From Mactromeris polynyma (Eukaryota; Mollusca; Bivalvia; Venerida; Mactridae), in NCBI GenBank assembly GCA_032209605.1, contig JASFXZ010000016.1, positions 6,634,001-6,698,000 of the forward strand: a stretch of DNA of 64,000 nucleotides, given 5' to 3'. Below the pieces are notes generated by a model that was not told where the DNA came from, made no database searches, and worked only from the letters and a program-made list of their open reading frames with translations. Shown here piece after piece: positions 46,499-57,366 of the stretch. Numbering within the stretch: position 1 is the first letter of the stretch; each line of letters opens with the position of its first letter. The translations under genes and the position numbers were made by a program.

Positions 46499-47599
46499 AT
46501 TCAAATTTTTGTCCACTCATTAAACCATAAATTATACATGCACCACATTTAATTATTGCTATACTTGTTGATGCCAGCCAACTAAATACAAGTAAGTGTT
46601 GTCCACTTGTCATTTGCTGAAATATTTATGTAGTCGGGTATTTTGTATTAATGTATGTGACACTAACCTTCTTTGTGGAATCGATTTTCAAGACCTGGCC
46701 GAATGTCGATGTGATGGATGCCTTCACCTCATCAATACGCCTCATGACGTCGTTACATTACACTAGCTTCAATCAGGCGTAACCGGGCACAGTCAACTGC
46801 TTCGGGATATCATCAATGGTTGGTGCCAACAGCATGTTTTTGGAAGCAGCTGTGGTATATCCCAAACAGTCAGTGAGGTAGTGTGAAGACTGACACAGCC
46901 ATTTCTCACTGTGCTCCTCGAGCAGTTTAAGTCTTAGCTGTGACGAACTGTTGCCAAATCCGTGCTGGCGCATCAGACTCAGAGTAATCACAAGCGTATC
47001 TGAAATTGAATTTAGATATAAATGTCAATTGTAAAGCTGTTAGAAGTACATATAAATAATGCTCTTATTTTATTGTTCACCGAAACTGAATGTTTCTACA
47101 TATTAGTGTATAAATCATACTTTTATATTCTGCTGAATCGAACAGAGAAGATGACAATGGTTACTCATAAATTATCATAAATCCACTGCAAAACTGTCCT
47201 TCTACTTCAATCATTAGTATATATACTTGTACTAACTGATAGGTTAGAATGGCTGGAAAGTGGTGTCTGTGTCCTACGTCCAGCTGGTCGAGTAAAATCC
47301 CGCTCCAGCCGATCAGCTTCTTCCAACACCGACCGCAAAACAGATACTCTGCGGCCAGATAGTAGAAGTCGATGACATCCAGAACATGCCTTACACATGG
47401 ATAAACACCCATGAGTGTAATCCTGTCAGGGTCAGGAAATCCGTGGACTCTGCATGCCACCATGGCACGTCTTTTTACTTCTTCTGGTGTGGCGGCCTTC
47501 TTATCTTTCCCTTGGTCTCTCTTGGCTATCTTTTCCTGTACCCTCTTTGCTTCCTCTGTTGGGCGCATGGTGATGATGTTGCCCTAGGTACGAATCTTG

Positions 47600-48280
47600 G
47601 GATGTCTAGCCATGATGACTGTAAGAGTAATTGTTACAAAAACTGCAAAGTATGGCACAAATAAAGTCATGCAGCATCTTCATAATAATGTTAAATGTTC
47701 CATTTTATTGGGTCAATTTTTATTTTGATCAAACTAATTTAAGGTCTTCGGGTATTATTTGTACATTATATACGCATGAACAATAATATTTTACATGATT
47801 ATTCAGGTTGCTTACACTTATGCGCGCATTTAAGTTGAAATCAATGCAATTTGGGATTGTATTCAGTTTTCGCGACTACAAAAACGAAAGTAGGGTATTT
47901 CCACATTATCAAGGTGTCTTTTCGGTGGCATCAGTTGCGAATCAGTTGAAAACAGTAAGAAGTGCATAAATTATGTTTCATACAAAAAATATTATATAGA
48001 CAACTTTGAAATGGTCAAAATTTGAAACGCAATCCATTGATTTTGGAACTGAATTATGAATAGCCCCGTGTTCTGAGGCTATTTGCGTAAGAATTACAGC
48101 GATTTGCGAGCGGTTTTCGGTCTTGAGATACCGATAGGTATATTCAAAGCATGCACACATAAAAAATGTTACCATATGATATCGTCTGATATATGCAATC
48201 AATAAAAATAACTGTTTATGATTCTCGCTTCAAAATCCAAGATGGCGTAGATGGTAAACAGAAAAATCACGTGACATTTT
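47600..48280. other. intergenic stretch upstream of the pseudogene
   Basis: No promoter or upstream exon of the pseudogene family can be identified. The sequence is AT-rich with no matched repeat until 48280. Confidence 0.4.
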
Positions 48281-48475
48281 AAGGGCGGTAATTTCGAATG
48301 TTAAAAATTGAGAGGTTGCGATTGGTCAATTGTTGGAACAACTTGGAACAAACTTGGAACAAAGCGACCAATGAAATAGCCAGGATGCGTTCCAAGTTTG
48401 GTCGAGTATTCAAATGGTGGACCCAGCTCATTCTTCGGCCTTGCTGTTCCAAGTTTGGACTCACCAAAATAAGGG

Positions 48476-48902
48476 GTATGACTAAAGTACGCAATGGAGA
48501 TTTGGAGAGGAAAATTCAATTTACAGCGATTTTTACTTTAAATATGTCATATGTTCGACAAAGTGTGGTAATATAAATGTGTAGATATTGTTTATAAATA
48601 TGCTATGAAGATTTCAGGTGTTTATACAAATTTTAAAAATTTTTCGTGTGCGCAATGGAGATTTTTCCACCGTGATTACAAAGTGATTTACCATGTAAAC
48701 TAACACACATTAACCCGATGTTGATGATGTCAATGTGATTAATTTCTTCAATTATACATATACAATACTTGTATATGGGAATTCACAACCGCAATGAAGT
48801 TTTTCAGGTACGCATGGAGATTTTCTCGAACGCAATGGAGATTTTCACTTGCGCAATGGCGCAAGGATGACACGCACAATCGTGAAGCGTTCCACATTTT
48901 TT
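48476..48902 (+). repeat. GCAATGGAGATTTT repeat ending in a U6 3' end
   Basis: Several scattered copies of CGCAATGGAGATTTT are mixed with TTTAAATATGTCATATG and GTGTAGATATTGTTTATAAA blocks that recur inverted at 56395-57080. At 48859-48902 the sequence becomes a U6 3' half (GCGCAAGGATGACACGC ... GCGTTCCACATTTTTT). It shares the CACAATCG variant with the U6 at 55397. Confidence 0.7.
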
Positions 48903-48904
48903 CC

Positions 48905-49890
48905 ACTTATTGTAGTCCCCCAACATCGTAACTATTCGATGGACACAAATCTGTTGTATATTATGTACAGTAGTATGTGATATGTAGATATTGTACATGT
49001 TTTATTACATTTCATTTATTCTCCTAGGTGGTTCATCGGAATGGCTAATAGTTTGACCCCGTCCGTCCGTCCATCTGTCCGTCACGCAAGATGGATCCTG
49101 CAATAATCTCATACGCAGAATTTTTTTCACGAAAGTTGATAGAAAACTGGCGGTAATATTGAATATTATTATGTTTGTCTTTTTTGTCCCAACATGCAAT
49201 ATTTTGTGACTACGGCGACATTTGTAAAGTATGAGATAATGTGGATATTGTAATAGCATTTAAAGTATCAGAGGTGTTTACTGACACTAGCTGCAATATG
49301 GGATACATGCACGTCGTTTTATATTGCTTATAAGGAAAAATATGGACGGTAGCTATGGCAACAAAAAAAATACTTAAAAGATCACAAAATATTATTCTTT
49401 CATAACTTTTACTGTAAGGACATTTTGCAGTGATACATTCATGATTATGATTTATCGAGAGTGAAAAGGACAATGTGAATACTCTAGTAGATCTATGTCG
49501 GTGTTACGTTCGTCCGTCAGTCTAGAATTAACTGCGTGGATCCTGCAATAATTTTTAATCAAAATAGAAGATGCCAGTTTATTTCCCGCAACCTTTCATA
49601 CATCAGTCATTCGGTTGCAATGGCTACACAATTTAAAGTAAATTTAAACTATGATCGAGTCTTTCTATATATAATAAGAAACATGTGATAAAGACCACCG
49701 TAGAATGTCATTGGATGAGGGGTATGGTTTATAACAAGTTCCAAACGTTAATCTCAGAAAAATTGTACTGTTTACAACTGTCATTAAGCATGTTTAAATG
49801 TTTGAATCTCACGTGTTAATATTTTTGATCGAATTTACAATTTGTTAGAGGATTCATTTCTTAAAATGTCAGCGTCTGCAAGTTGGCTTA
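48905..49890. other. intergenic, nothing firm
   Basis: CCGTCCGTCCGTCCATCTGTCC at 49060 resembles the pyrimidine tract of the bivalve repeat, and GATCCTGCAATAAT occurs twice (49095, 49540). No gene seen. Confidence 0.4.
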
Positions 49891-50496
49891 AAGAAGAAGA
49901 AGAAGAAGAAGAACTTTTATTGTACTTAAACCCATAAAAGGTTATTGACAAAACATCAATATAACATAGAAAATAATACATAGCAATACGTGACAAGAAG
50001 ATACAATGAAATGGTAAATAAATGAGGTTCATCTTTGTTGGGGGAGGCAGAATAATTTAAATGATAAATACATGTTAAAAACAAAGCATCCAATTCATAT
50101 CCAGAATTACATAATTATATAAAATAATTTAACGTCAATGGTAACTCCTAGATCATCTAAATGGATCATCAAGGAAATGGCCCTTACAAAGAGCGCATAA
50201 CCTATAATGATCGAGCAATTTTAAAATGTACAGTCACCAATTGCATGTGTGCTCTACCGAAACGAAATTGTAAAGCATCGCACGGTGATCATGTACATGA
50301 AACAATAATTAAATATACATATCACTTATATGAAACAAAGAATTATACATACACATTTACATACATTCACATATATAAATACATTTCTTATATTATAATA
50401 ATTATACAATTTTAAATATAACAGACAGTAGTATATTCAACATCGGCAATTTTGGTGTAACTATTTAAACATTTTTAAACCAAATTACTAATACTA

Positions 50497-53400
50497 TTAC
50501 AACTCGATATGAAGTTGTTGGCGCTTAATAAATCCATGATGTGCAAATACACTTAAATTTCGTATTTCTGATGAATTTTTTGTCGTCATTAATGCGATGA
50601 ACTTAAAAGTACTGGGACGGTTCCAATAATATGATTTTATGTATTTTATGCGCAATTCTCTCAAAATGTTACATACAAGAACAAAATGGTATTCATCCTC
50701 TAGGATGTTACAGAATGGACATATACGTTCATTTAACGGGACACTTAAAGGTTTTTTCCATCTACCAGATTCAACGGCTAGTCTATGTGATGACATTCTC
50801 AAGCGTGATAATGCTATTCTGTATTTACGGATTGTGATAACATCTAGATATTTGCTAAAATTTGTACTAACTATTGTTCTAAAGAATAAAGCTCTCGTGG
50901 AATCTTCTAACCTATTGTTATAATCGATCAACCATATATCTCTTATTCTTTGCTTTAAAAGTAAAAGAAAATATTCCTTGTTTTCAACACCTTGGTTTAG
51001 CCACACGTGTTCGAAACCTAGTTTAGTCAGAATTGTTTTAACATTTGTTACCCAGTTAATTTTAGTTGGTCTCCTTACAATGTCGTTTTGCAGCATTAAG
51101 TATACATGTTTAATATATTTTGATTCTACACATGTACAGATTTTTAACCAGTATTTTATTATACTAAACATTTTGAGTGAATCAATACTTTGTTTCCCTA
51201 GTTCACCATATACAAAATCATTTTGAGTGGTTGCTTTAACGCCCAATAATCTCTTACAAAAACTTAAATAAGTCCGTTCAGTTTGAAGAGCCTTATGGAA
51301 GCCCCAAACTTCTGAAGAGTAGGTTAAAATTGGCATGATTAATTTATCAAATAGTTCTAATGTATGTTTAGGTGACAGATCAGTGAACTTATACAGATAT
51401 TTATTCATTTTAAAAATCGCCTTTAAAGCTTGTCCAGCTAATAACTTGTCATGCTCATAAAACGAACCCCCTGAAGTAAATAATACACCCAAATATTTAA
51501 AGCTTGTAACAATTTCTAACTCATGATCATTATACATAAAACATAAATTTTGTGGCAATCTACCAGCTTTTCTGAAAACCATAACTTTCGTTTTACTTGG
51601 ATTAACTCTAAGTTTCCATCTATTGCAGTAATCTGATAAAATATTTAAAGAATGTTGCAATTCATCTGCACTTTGCGCAAAAATTATAATATCATCTGCA
51701 TATAATAAAAGACATATCTTTATCATTCCCATATCAATACCTTCTATTCCATTATCAATAAAAGTTTGTTCCAAATCGTTTAAATATATGCTAAAAAGAA
51801 AAGGTGAGAGGCTTTCGCCTTGTCGTACTCCTAAATTACAAGAAAATGAGTCACTTAAATTATTCTTACTTTTCATTTGTGATTTAACATTATTATACAT
51901 AGATTTAATTACGTCTAATATATTTCCTCTTACTCCGCATTGCAATAATTTAAACCATAAAACATCTCTAACCACAAAATCGAAAGCTTTTTGAAAATCA
52001 ACGAACGCACAATACAGTTTATGATTATTGTTTAAACAATGAGTTATCAGACTATTTAGAACAAAAATGTTATCGGTCGTACCCATGTTTTTCCTAAAAC
52101 CTGCCTGGGCCTCAATGTAAACGGAGTATTGCTCAGCCCAATTATCGAGTCTGTTGTTTAAAATTCGGGTGAAAAGTTTTCCCAAAGTACTAAGTAGTGT
52201 AATGCCACGATAATTAGCTGGGTCGTTTGTAGACCCTGACTTATGAATTGGAACAACAAAACCCTGGCTCCACTGCTCAGGGAAATAACCTTTGTTTAAA
52301 CAACTATTGAATAAAACATAAAAATAACTGTTTAGTTGGTCTGCACCATGTAAGAAAAATTCGTTCAGAAACAAATCTGGACCGCTAGCGGTATTACATT
52401 TTACCTGCTTAGTAGCTTTCTTAATTTCTAAAAGTGAAATTTCTTCGTTCAATTCATTGAACATAATTTGTATATCTCCGTTTAAATATCGTTCGTTAAA
52501 ATACAACACATCATCATCAGCTTGATAAAATTGACTCTCTGGATTGTTAATTGCTTTAAAATAACGAGCAAATGTATCAACACTTATATTTGGCGGACTA
52601 GTATTGCAGACAGAGTCCTTGAGCATCTTCCAGTATAATTTTGCGTTTTTATACCTAGCATTTACGAATTTTTTAGTATTGGTTTTTCTATGTAAATATT
52701 TTTTACTTCTAATCATATGTTTATAATCTTTCCTAGAATGTGTCATCTTGTTACAATTATTATCTGTTTTATTTTGGTTATAAATATTTACATCGATGTA
52801 AAACTGTTTCCTTCTATCCGTACATTCACTATCAAACCATGGTTTATTCGGAGTTTTATTCTTCGAATCAGGATTATCAAAAATACGCTTACCAAATAAA
52901 GGTGAACAAACAGTACTCATAACATCAGAAAATTTCTTAACATTCAAATCAATGTCTGCTGGGTTACATGTAATGTCTAAATCATTTTGCAAAGATTGTA
53001 TCGACGTTTGAAAAAATACATCATTTAACGTTTGTTTATATATATCTGCTTTCGTTGGGTCCCATTTGTAAACGAAGTTAACTTTATTTCTACTATCGTT
53101 TGTGATATACTGATCCGTCAGGTTACCGTTACATTTTAAACTGAAAGAAACAGTACAATGATCAGACAACAAATTAGGCGTCTCTACAACAAAATGTTGA
53201 AACATATCTATCATGGAAGAACTAGCTATAACATAGTCTATCAAACTTTTACCAGTGTGACCAATAAATGTATAATTGCCTGGGTCATTACATACACGGC
53301 CATTCATAATCCGTAATCCACTTTCTCTACAGAAATCGATTAAATTGCGACCATTTCTATTAACAACATCGTCTTCCGTCGATCTATTTAAAGCAACATC

Positions 53401-53960
53401 TGTATAATAAACATCAGGTAAATAGTTAACATTTGGGTCTATTTCGTCATTTTGTACAAAATCATTTAAACGTCCGATCCTGCTGTTCATATCTCCTAAT
53501 ACCTACAATTATCACCTGTTTCTGCGGAGATTTTTACCATATCAGACATAATTCTATCATATACTGGTGTATCAGGTAAAAGTTCGCGGCTACTGCCCTG
53601 TGGAATAACATAGCATAAACATACATATAAATCACATTGACTTTCAGATAATACATTAGACAATTTCAACCATAAAATATCATCACTGTCACTTTTATAT
53701 AGTACAACATTATCACCAAAATTGTCTCTGATGTAACAACAAATTCCTCCCGAGTCCCTTTTACTATTTAAAGATTTATCAGTTCTGTGTAGTGCATGCA
53801 GTTTAAATCCTGGTACTGACATATCAATTAATTCATTAGACCAGGTCTCTGTGAAAAAAAGTAAATCGTTTGTTTCGAATAATGCCGTAATTTCTTCATG
53901 GTCAAGTTTATTTACATTACGAGTAATTAAGCCCTGAACGTTTAATAAAACACAGTTCAA
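50497..53960 (-). pseudogene. retrotransposon ORF2: endonuclease and reverse transcriptase, one frameshift
   Basis: The first frame (53960-53496, 154 aa) has the start of an APE-type endonuclease (NVQGL, FFTETW, GGICCYIRD). The second (53490-50497, 997 aa) resumes with MNSRIG, SLIDYVIAS and LLSDHC (residues 107-112), then the RT domain: VDFQKAFD at 497-504 (motif A), GVRQGESLSPFLFSIY (motif B), LLYADD with the catalytic YADD at 597-600, and FKYLGV. A C-terminal CPFC...H...C motif follows (about residue 910). Around 53500 the reading breaks just before GDMN; loss of one base there would explain it. Otherwise no stop interrupts roughly 1150 codons, so the copy is young. The protein would nick target DNA and copy the element RNA. 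Confidence 0.9.
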
Positions 53961-53987
53961 TGAACAGGACTGACTCTCCCCGCTTTC

Positions 53988-54647
53988 CTATTGAATATTA
54001 CCGCGGTCACTAGTCACACTCTGCTGGTCACTGATGTTCAGCTGTTTGCCTTCGGTAGTTTCCGACGATAGACGAGGAGTCGTATTCGTCGACGAGGTTT
54101 CACCCATGATAGTAATCAACGGTCGAGATTTAACCTGGGTTTCGTATGATACTTCTGCACACAGGGACGTAGTATTGGTGGACATGTTCTCAGAACATGT
54201 ATTCACTTTTCTGTTTGGCGATGGTGTGGGTACAGGCATTTCCCTCGCCTGAGAATTACTATACATAGCACTATCGGTTCTATTCTGTGAATCAACCGCA
54301 GTAGACCGAGAATAAACACTGTCGGGTGCCCTTTCCTCGAAAAAATCAAGCAGATTCATGTTCAGGACTTGGTGCCAGTCTGGGAATTCGTCCAGTACGA
54401 GTTTTCCGTTCACAATTAGTTTGGCCGGATATACAATATTACACTTGTCCTCTTTGGTGTAGTTTGCTCGCTGATAGTCATACGCTTTCTTCCGGGCGAC
54501 TGCTATCTCCTTCGGGAAATCCCGATCAACGCCAAACCGTGTTCCACTCAGCCTTTGGATGTATCCCAGAATACAGAACAAATTGCAGTGGGCATTGTCG
54601 TGAGATAAGGATAAAATATATGTGTTATTATACAGCCTGTCACACAA
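53988..54647 (-). CDS. retrotransposon ORF1 protein, C-terminal part
   Basis: The 219-residue frame contains GTRFGVDRDFPKEIAVARKK followed by YPAKLIVNG and DEFPDW, a signature I know from the RNA-binding C-terminal part of LINE ORF1 proteins. About 120 Ser/Thr-rich residues follow. The first 30 residues do not look like the family, so the true N-terminus has probably been lost by 5' truncation and the ATG at 54647 is fortuitous. ORF1 proteins coat the element RNA and act as chaperones. The stop lies 27 bases before the ORF2 start. Confidence 0.7.
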   Translation of the reverse strand: MCDRLYNNTYILSLSHDNAHCNLFCILGYIQRLSGTRFGVDRDFPKEIAVARKKAYDYQRANYTKEDKCNIVYPAKLIVNGKLVLDEFPDWHQVLNMNLLDFFEERAPDSVYSRSTAVDSQNRTDSAMYSNSQAREMPVPTPSPNRKVNTCSENMSTNTTSLCAEVSYETQVKSRPLITIMGETSSTNTTPRLSSETTEGKQLNISDQQSVTSDRGNIQ

Positions 54648-54654
54648 AAATAAA

Positions 54655-55365
54655 AGCAGTTGAGTGTTGGGGCGTGTGGGAAGATTTCATATTATCGGAT
54701 ATCAACACGATGAATAACTCGGTAGGATAGAGTGTTGCATCGGTTTTTGAGTTGTCTCCCCTGTTTGGCTATGGTTCTTACAGGAAACAAATTGACTAAA
54801 ACATATTCAAATTTTATTATTTTTGATATTATACAAATTAAAAATGTCATGATTTGACTCTAGAACTGAATTCGCTCTGTAGAATATTTAAACCCTTTCT
54901 TCAAAAACATATGCATATGTCCATGGCCGCATGATTATAAATCACTAAAACACTATTTTGATACTTCTAAGTTAAAAACTCTCACTTGCCTACAGAAAAT
55001 ATAAACCTCAATCCATAAGAATATCATCTCCATGGCTTACAAGGGACCTCGGACTAAATCGTATACATGTACAAACGCCGAACCGAACGTTATTATATAC
55101 ATGTACATGTAAAACGTTGGCCCTACGTAGTCATTCTGTCTGGGAAAACAACCGCGTTACAATGTTTGCTGCTAATAACGCATGTAAAATGTCTCGTTAC
55201 AGAAGTTCTTGCGATTGTTTGACAAGAATATTTACTGTACTTTTATTACTTTTTTTTTAATTCTCTGACCGAGCTAACGTTATTTTATTTGCATGCACTT
55301 TTCGTGGTATTTCTACTTAATGCATACTGAAAAGCACGAACATCATTGTTCAAGCGAATACTTTC
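54655..55365. other. intergenic, nothing recognised
   Basis: AT-rich. A GGGACCTCGGA word at 55044 belongs to the dispersed family also seen at 20960. No ORF is supported. Confidence 0.4.
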
Positions 55366-55366
55366 C

Positions 55367-55373
55367 TATATAT
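55367..55373 (+). promoter_or_regulatory. TATA box of the diverged U6 at 55397
   Basis: TATATAT lies 24-30 bases before the U6 start, the expected position for Pol III type 3 transcription. Confidence 0.6.
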
Positions 55374-55396
55374 TTCATACCAATTGTACCAATGTT

Positions 55397-55413
55397 GTAT
55401 TTGCTTCGACAGT

Positions 55414-55453
<40 letters not shown>

Positions 55454-55506
55454 GGCCCCTGTCGCAAGGATGACACGCACAATCGTGAAGCGTTCCACAT
55501 TTTTTA
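55397..55506 (+). ncRNA. U6 snRNA, diverged copy with TATA box
   Basis: It starts GTATTTGCTTCGACAGTAC and keeps ACTAAAATTGGAACGATACA, ACAGAGA, the AGC triad and CATGGCCCCTG. It differs from the canonical copy at 31723 by one extra base in the internal stem-loop (CTGTCGCAAGG) and by CACAATCG in place of CAAATTCG. The 3' end is CCACATTTTTT. The core catalytic elements are intact, so it might be transcribed, but the extra base in the stem-loop argues for a pseudogene or variant. Confidence 0.75.
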
Positions 55507-55654
55507 TCCAACTGATCCCGTATAGCTACAGACAGGACGTACTATGGTCCTAAATAGACGCATACATGTATATAGTGCGATTTTACAAAACCCCGTATAG
55601 TTTTAGTCCTCGTGTTGTGCCAGGGTTGGAACGTCAGACATGAATACCACGGGG

Positions 55655-55735
55655 CATTGTAACGAGTTCTTTCCCATAATCGTGTCTCGAGCACTCTCCC
55701 TTTTTCTCTTTTAAGGAAAGAACTCGTGACCCAAA
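55655..55735. mobile_element. MITE family A fragment
   Basis: GTAACGAGTTCTTTCCC and GGAAAGAACTCGTGACCC face each other across a short CTCCCTTTTTCTCTTTTAAG spacer. The outer CACAGGAGA ends are gone. 55740-56390 next to it has nothing I recognise. Confidence 0.5.
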
Positions 55736-56394
55736 GAACCCAAGACAGGGTGTTTATGTCGCACAACAGGCACACATATACATGCATACATACTATTTAT
55801 ATTCATATAACCACGCTTCGAGCTGGCATAGAGCGGAAATGCGGAGCTATCATATCATAACATAACGACTGACTGCATGACCGCTACATCCCTCTCATAT
55901 ATAAATTTTCTTTCTGTTGTGCCTTAAAAATTACGATCTTTCCTTTACTTCTTACGAATTTAAGAAAAGACTATTGCCCCTGGTTATGTAAAAAAAGAAC
56001 ATTAGGTAATTGGAGCCAAAATAATACCACATATAATTTATATCAATATATCTTTACTATTAGATCCGTGGTTTGTTTGATAATGCATAACCACCATGAA
56101 CATTGTGATGTGTAAACCAAAACAAAAACTATGTTAAACTTTAGTGTTCTGAGGGCAAACTGATCAAAATGAAATTATGCAGTAATTAAGTGGGGCATAC
56201 ATATATTTCTGAAATGTAAAGGTGTTTCGTTCTATTCTAGGAAGTAATTAAAAAATTTAAATTGGCGAGATTTCAGCTTTTAAAAGATCATAATACTTTT
56301 CCATTCAGTGTTCACTTAATAATTGCCAACGTTATTCAGTAGTAGGGATCGAGCACTTAAAAGCAAACGGCGTACCATAACTTTTTAACGGTAA

Positions 56395-57080
56395 ACATAT
56401 AAATGTGTAGATATTGTTTATAAATATGGTATGATAGATCTACTGTAAACAAATACATATGTAACGATTTTCACTGAAAATCTCCATTGCCCCAGTGAAA
56501 ATCTCCATTGCGTACCTGGAAAAACTTCATTGCAGTTGTGAATTCACATATATAAGTATTGTACATGCATAATTGAAGAAATTAATCATATTTACATAAT
56601 CAAAATCGGGTTAATGTGTGTAAGTTTACAAGGTAAATATAATAGAGAGAAATCTCCATTGCGCCGGTGAAAAAATCTCCATTGCCCCAGTGAAAATCTC
56701 CATTGCGTACCTGGAAAAACTTCATTGCAGCTGTGAATTCACATATCTAAGTATTGTATATAAGTATTGTACATGCATAATTGAAGAAATTAATCATATT
56801 TACATAATCAAAATCGGGTTAATGTGTGTTAGTTTACAAGTTTACATGGTAAATATAATAGGGAGAAATCTCAATTGCGCCGGAGAAAAAATCTCCATTG
56901 CCCTAGTGAAAATCGTTACATATGTATTTGTTTGCAGTAGATCTATCATACCATATTTATAAACAATATCTACACATTTATATACTACAGTTTGTCGAAT
57001 ATGTGACATATTTAAAGTAAAAAACGCTGTATATCTCCATTGCCCACACAAATCTCCATTGCGTATTTTAGTCATACCGG
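56395..57080 (-). repeat. GCAATGGAGATT repeat, tandemly duplicated and inverted to 48.5 kb
   Basis: GTGAAAATCTCCATTGCG occurs repeatedly. A unit of about 215 bp with TGTGAATTCACATAT, ATGCATAATTGAAGAAATT and TCAAAATCGGGTTAATGTG occurs twice (56500-56660, 56715-56880). The right end (AAATCTCCATTGCGTATTTT) is the complement of the left end of the 48476 block. ATGATAGATCTACTG/CAGTAGATCTATCAT form inverted ends at about 56430 and 56937. Confidence 0.75.
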
Positions 57081-57366
57081 TAAACATTCAACGGTAATAC
57101 TTTAGATTAAGATCAATAATATAATGCAGATTTAATAAATATCAGTTTTAATGGTATCTAGAGGTATGTCAATTATGTGTCGGACCGTTCTCAACTGCTG
57201 CGTATTCCATTTACTTGTATAAAAAAAATGAACGATCCGTCCAATTCATAAAAAGGAATCAATTTCGTCTCGAGGATTGCCGTGTTTTAAATTTTATTAT
57301 CCAATCAAATTCCAGAAAAACATTATCATCAGTACTTACATATTTACGTTTGCATCAATTTCGGAT

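Larger units (their letters stand above)
37063..47590 (-). pseudogene. multi-exon pseudogene of a DUF6729-type protein family
   Basis: Minus-strand exons: about 47600-47240 (VQEKIAKRDQ; PCVRHVLDVIDFYYLA; CGRCWKK; LLDQLDVGH), 47000-46668 (GNSSSQL; HSEKWL; VMRRIDEVKASIT; KIDSTKK), 46175-45899 (LAGRSSSTALWATNVLMSVL; LYVDRDCCG; YRCARGSTSLEWFHLHL), 45640-45432 (FQAYLLDGLVRWN; PEYRPPGS) and 37241-37072 (GVEYLFQQTG). The order and motifs match a metazoan family that I recall being annotated with DUF6729; its function is unknown to me. Splice sites are largely kept, but in-frame stops occur at 47584-47586 (TAG), 46773-46775 (TGA), 46758-46760 (TAA) and 45909-45911 (TAG). The frame slips at the start of the second exon. 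The segment normally between DRDCC and YRCARG is missing. A partial copy of the 45.4-kb exon lies at 38585-38725. The family name is moderately sure, the pseudogene status strongly so. Confidence 0.75.
49893..54650 (-). mobile_element. nearly complete non-LTR retrotransposon (L2/jockey-like)
   Basis: Minus-strand order is an ORF1 C-terminal part (54647-53988), ORF2 with endonuclease and reverse transcriptase (53960-50497, one frameshift), a roughly 0.6-kb 3' UTR, and a 3' end reading GTACAATAAAAG followed by a (TTC)n tail at 49915-49893. The 5' end seems truncated within ORF1. The microsatellite tail instead of poly-A fits the L2/CR1/jockey side of the LINE tree. No target-site duplication could be read. 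Confidence 0.85.

Noticed and set aside
47386..47664. 92-codon plus-strand ORF with a hydrophobic stretch
   Set aside because: It is antisense to the first recognised pseudogene exon. The hydrophobicity is the complement of a Lys/Arg-rich coding stretch.
50631..51226. Plus-strand ORFs of 68-94 codons
   Set aside because: They are antisense to the LINE ORF2.
54034..54730. Plus-strand ORFs of 72 and 134 codons
   Set aside because: They lie antisense to the ORF1 remnant, whose GTRFGVDRDFP signature fixes the real strand.
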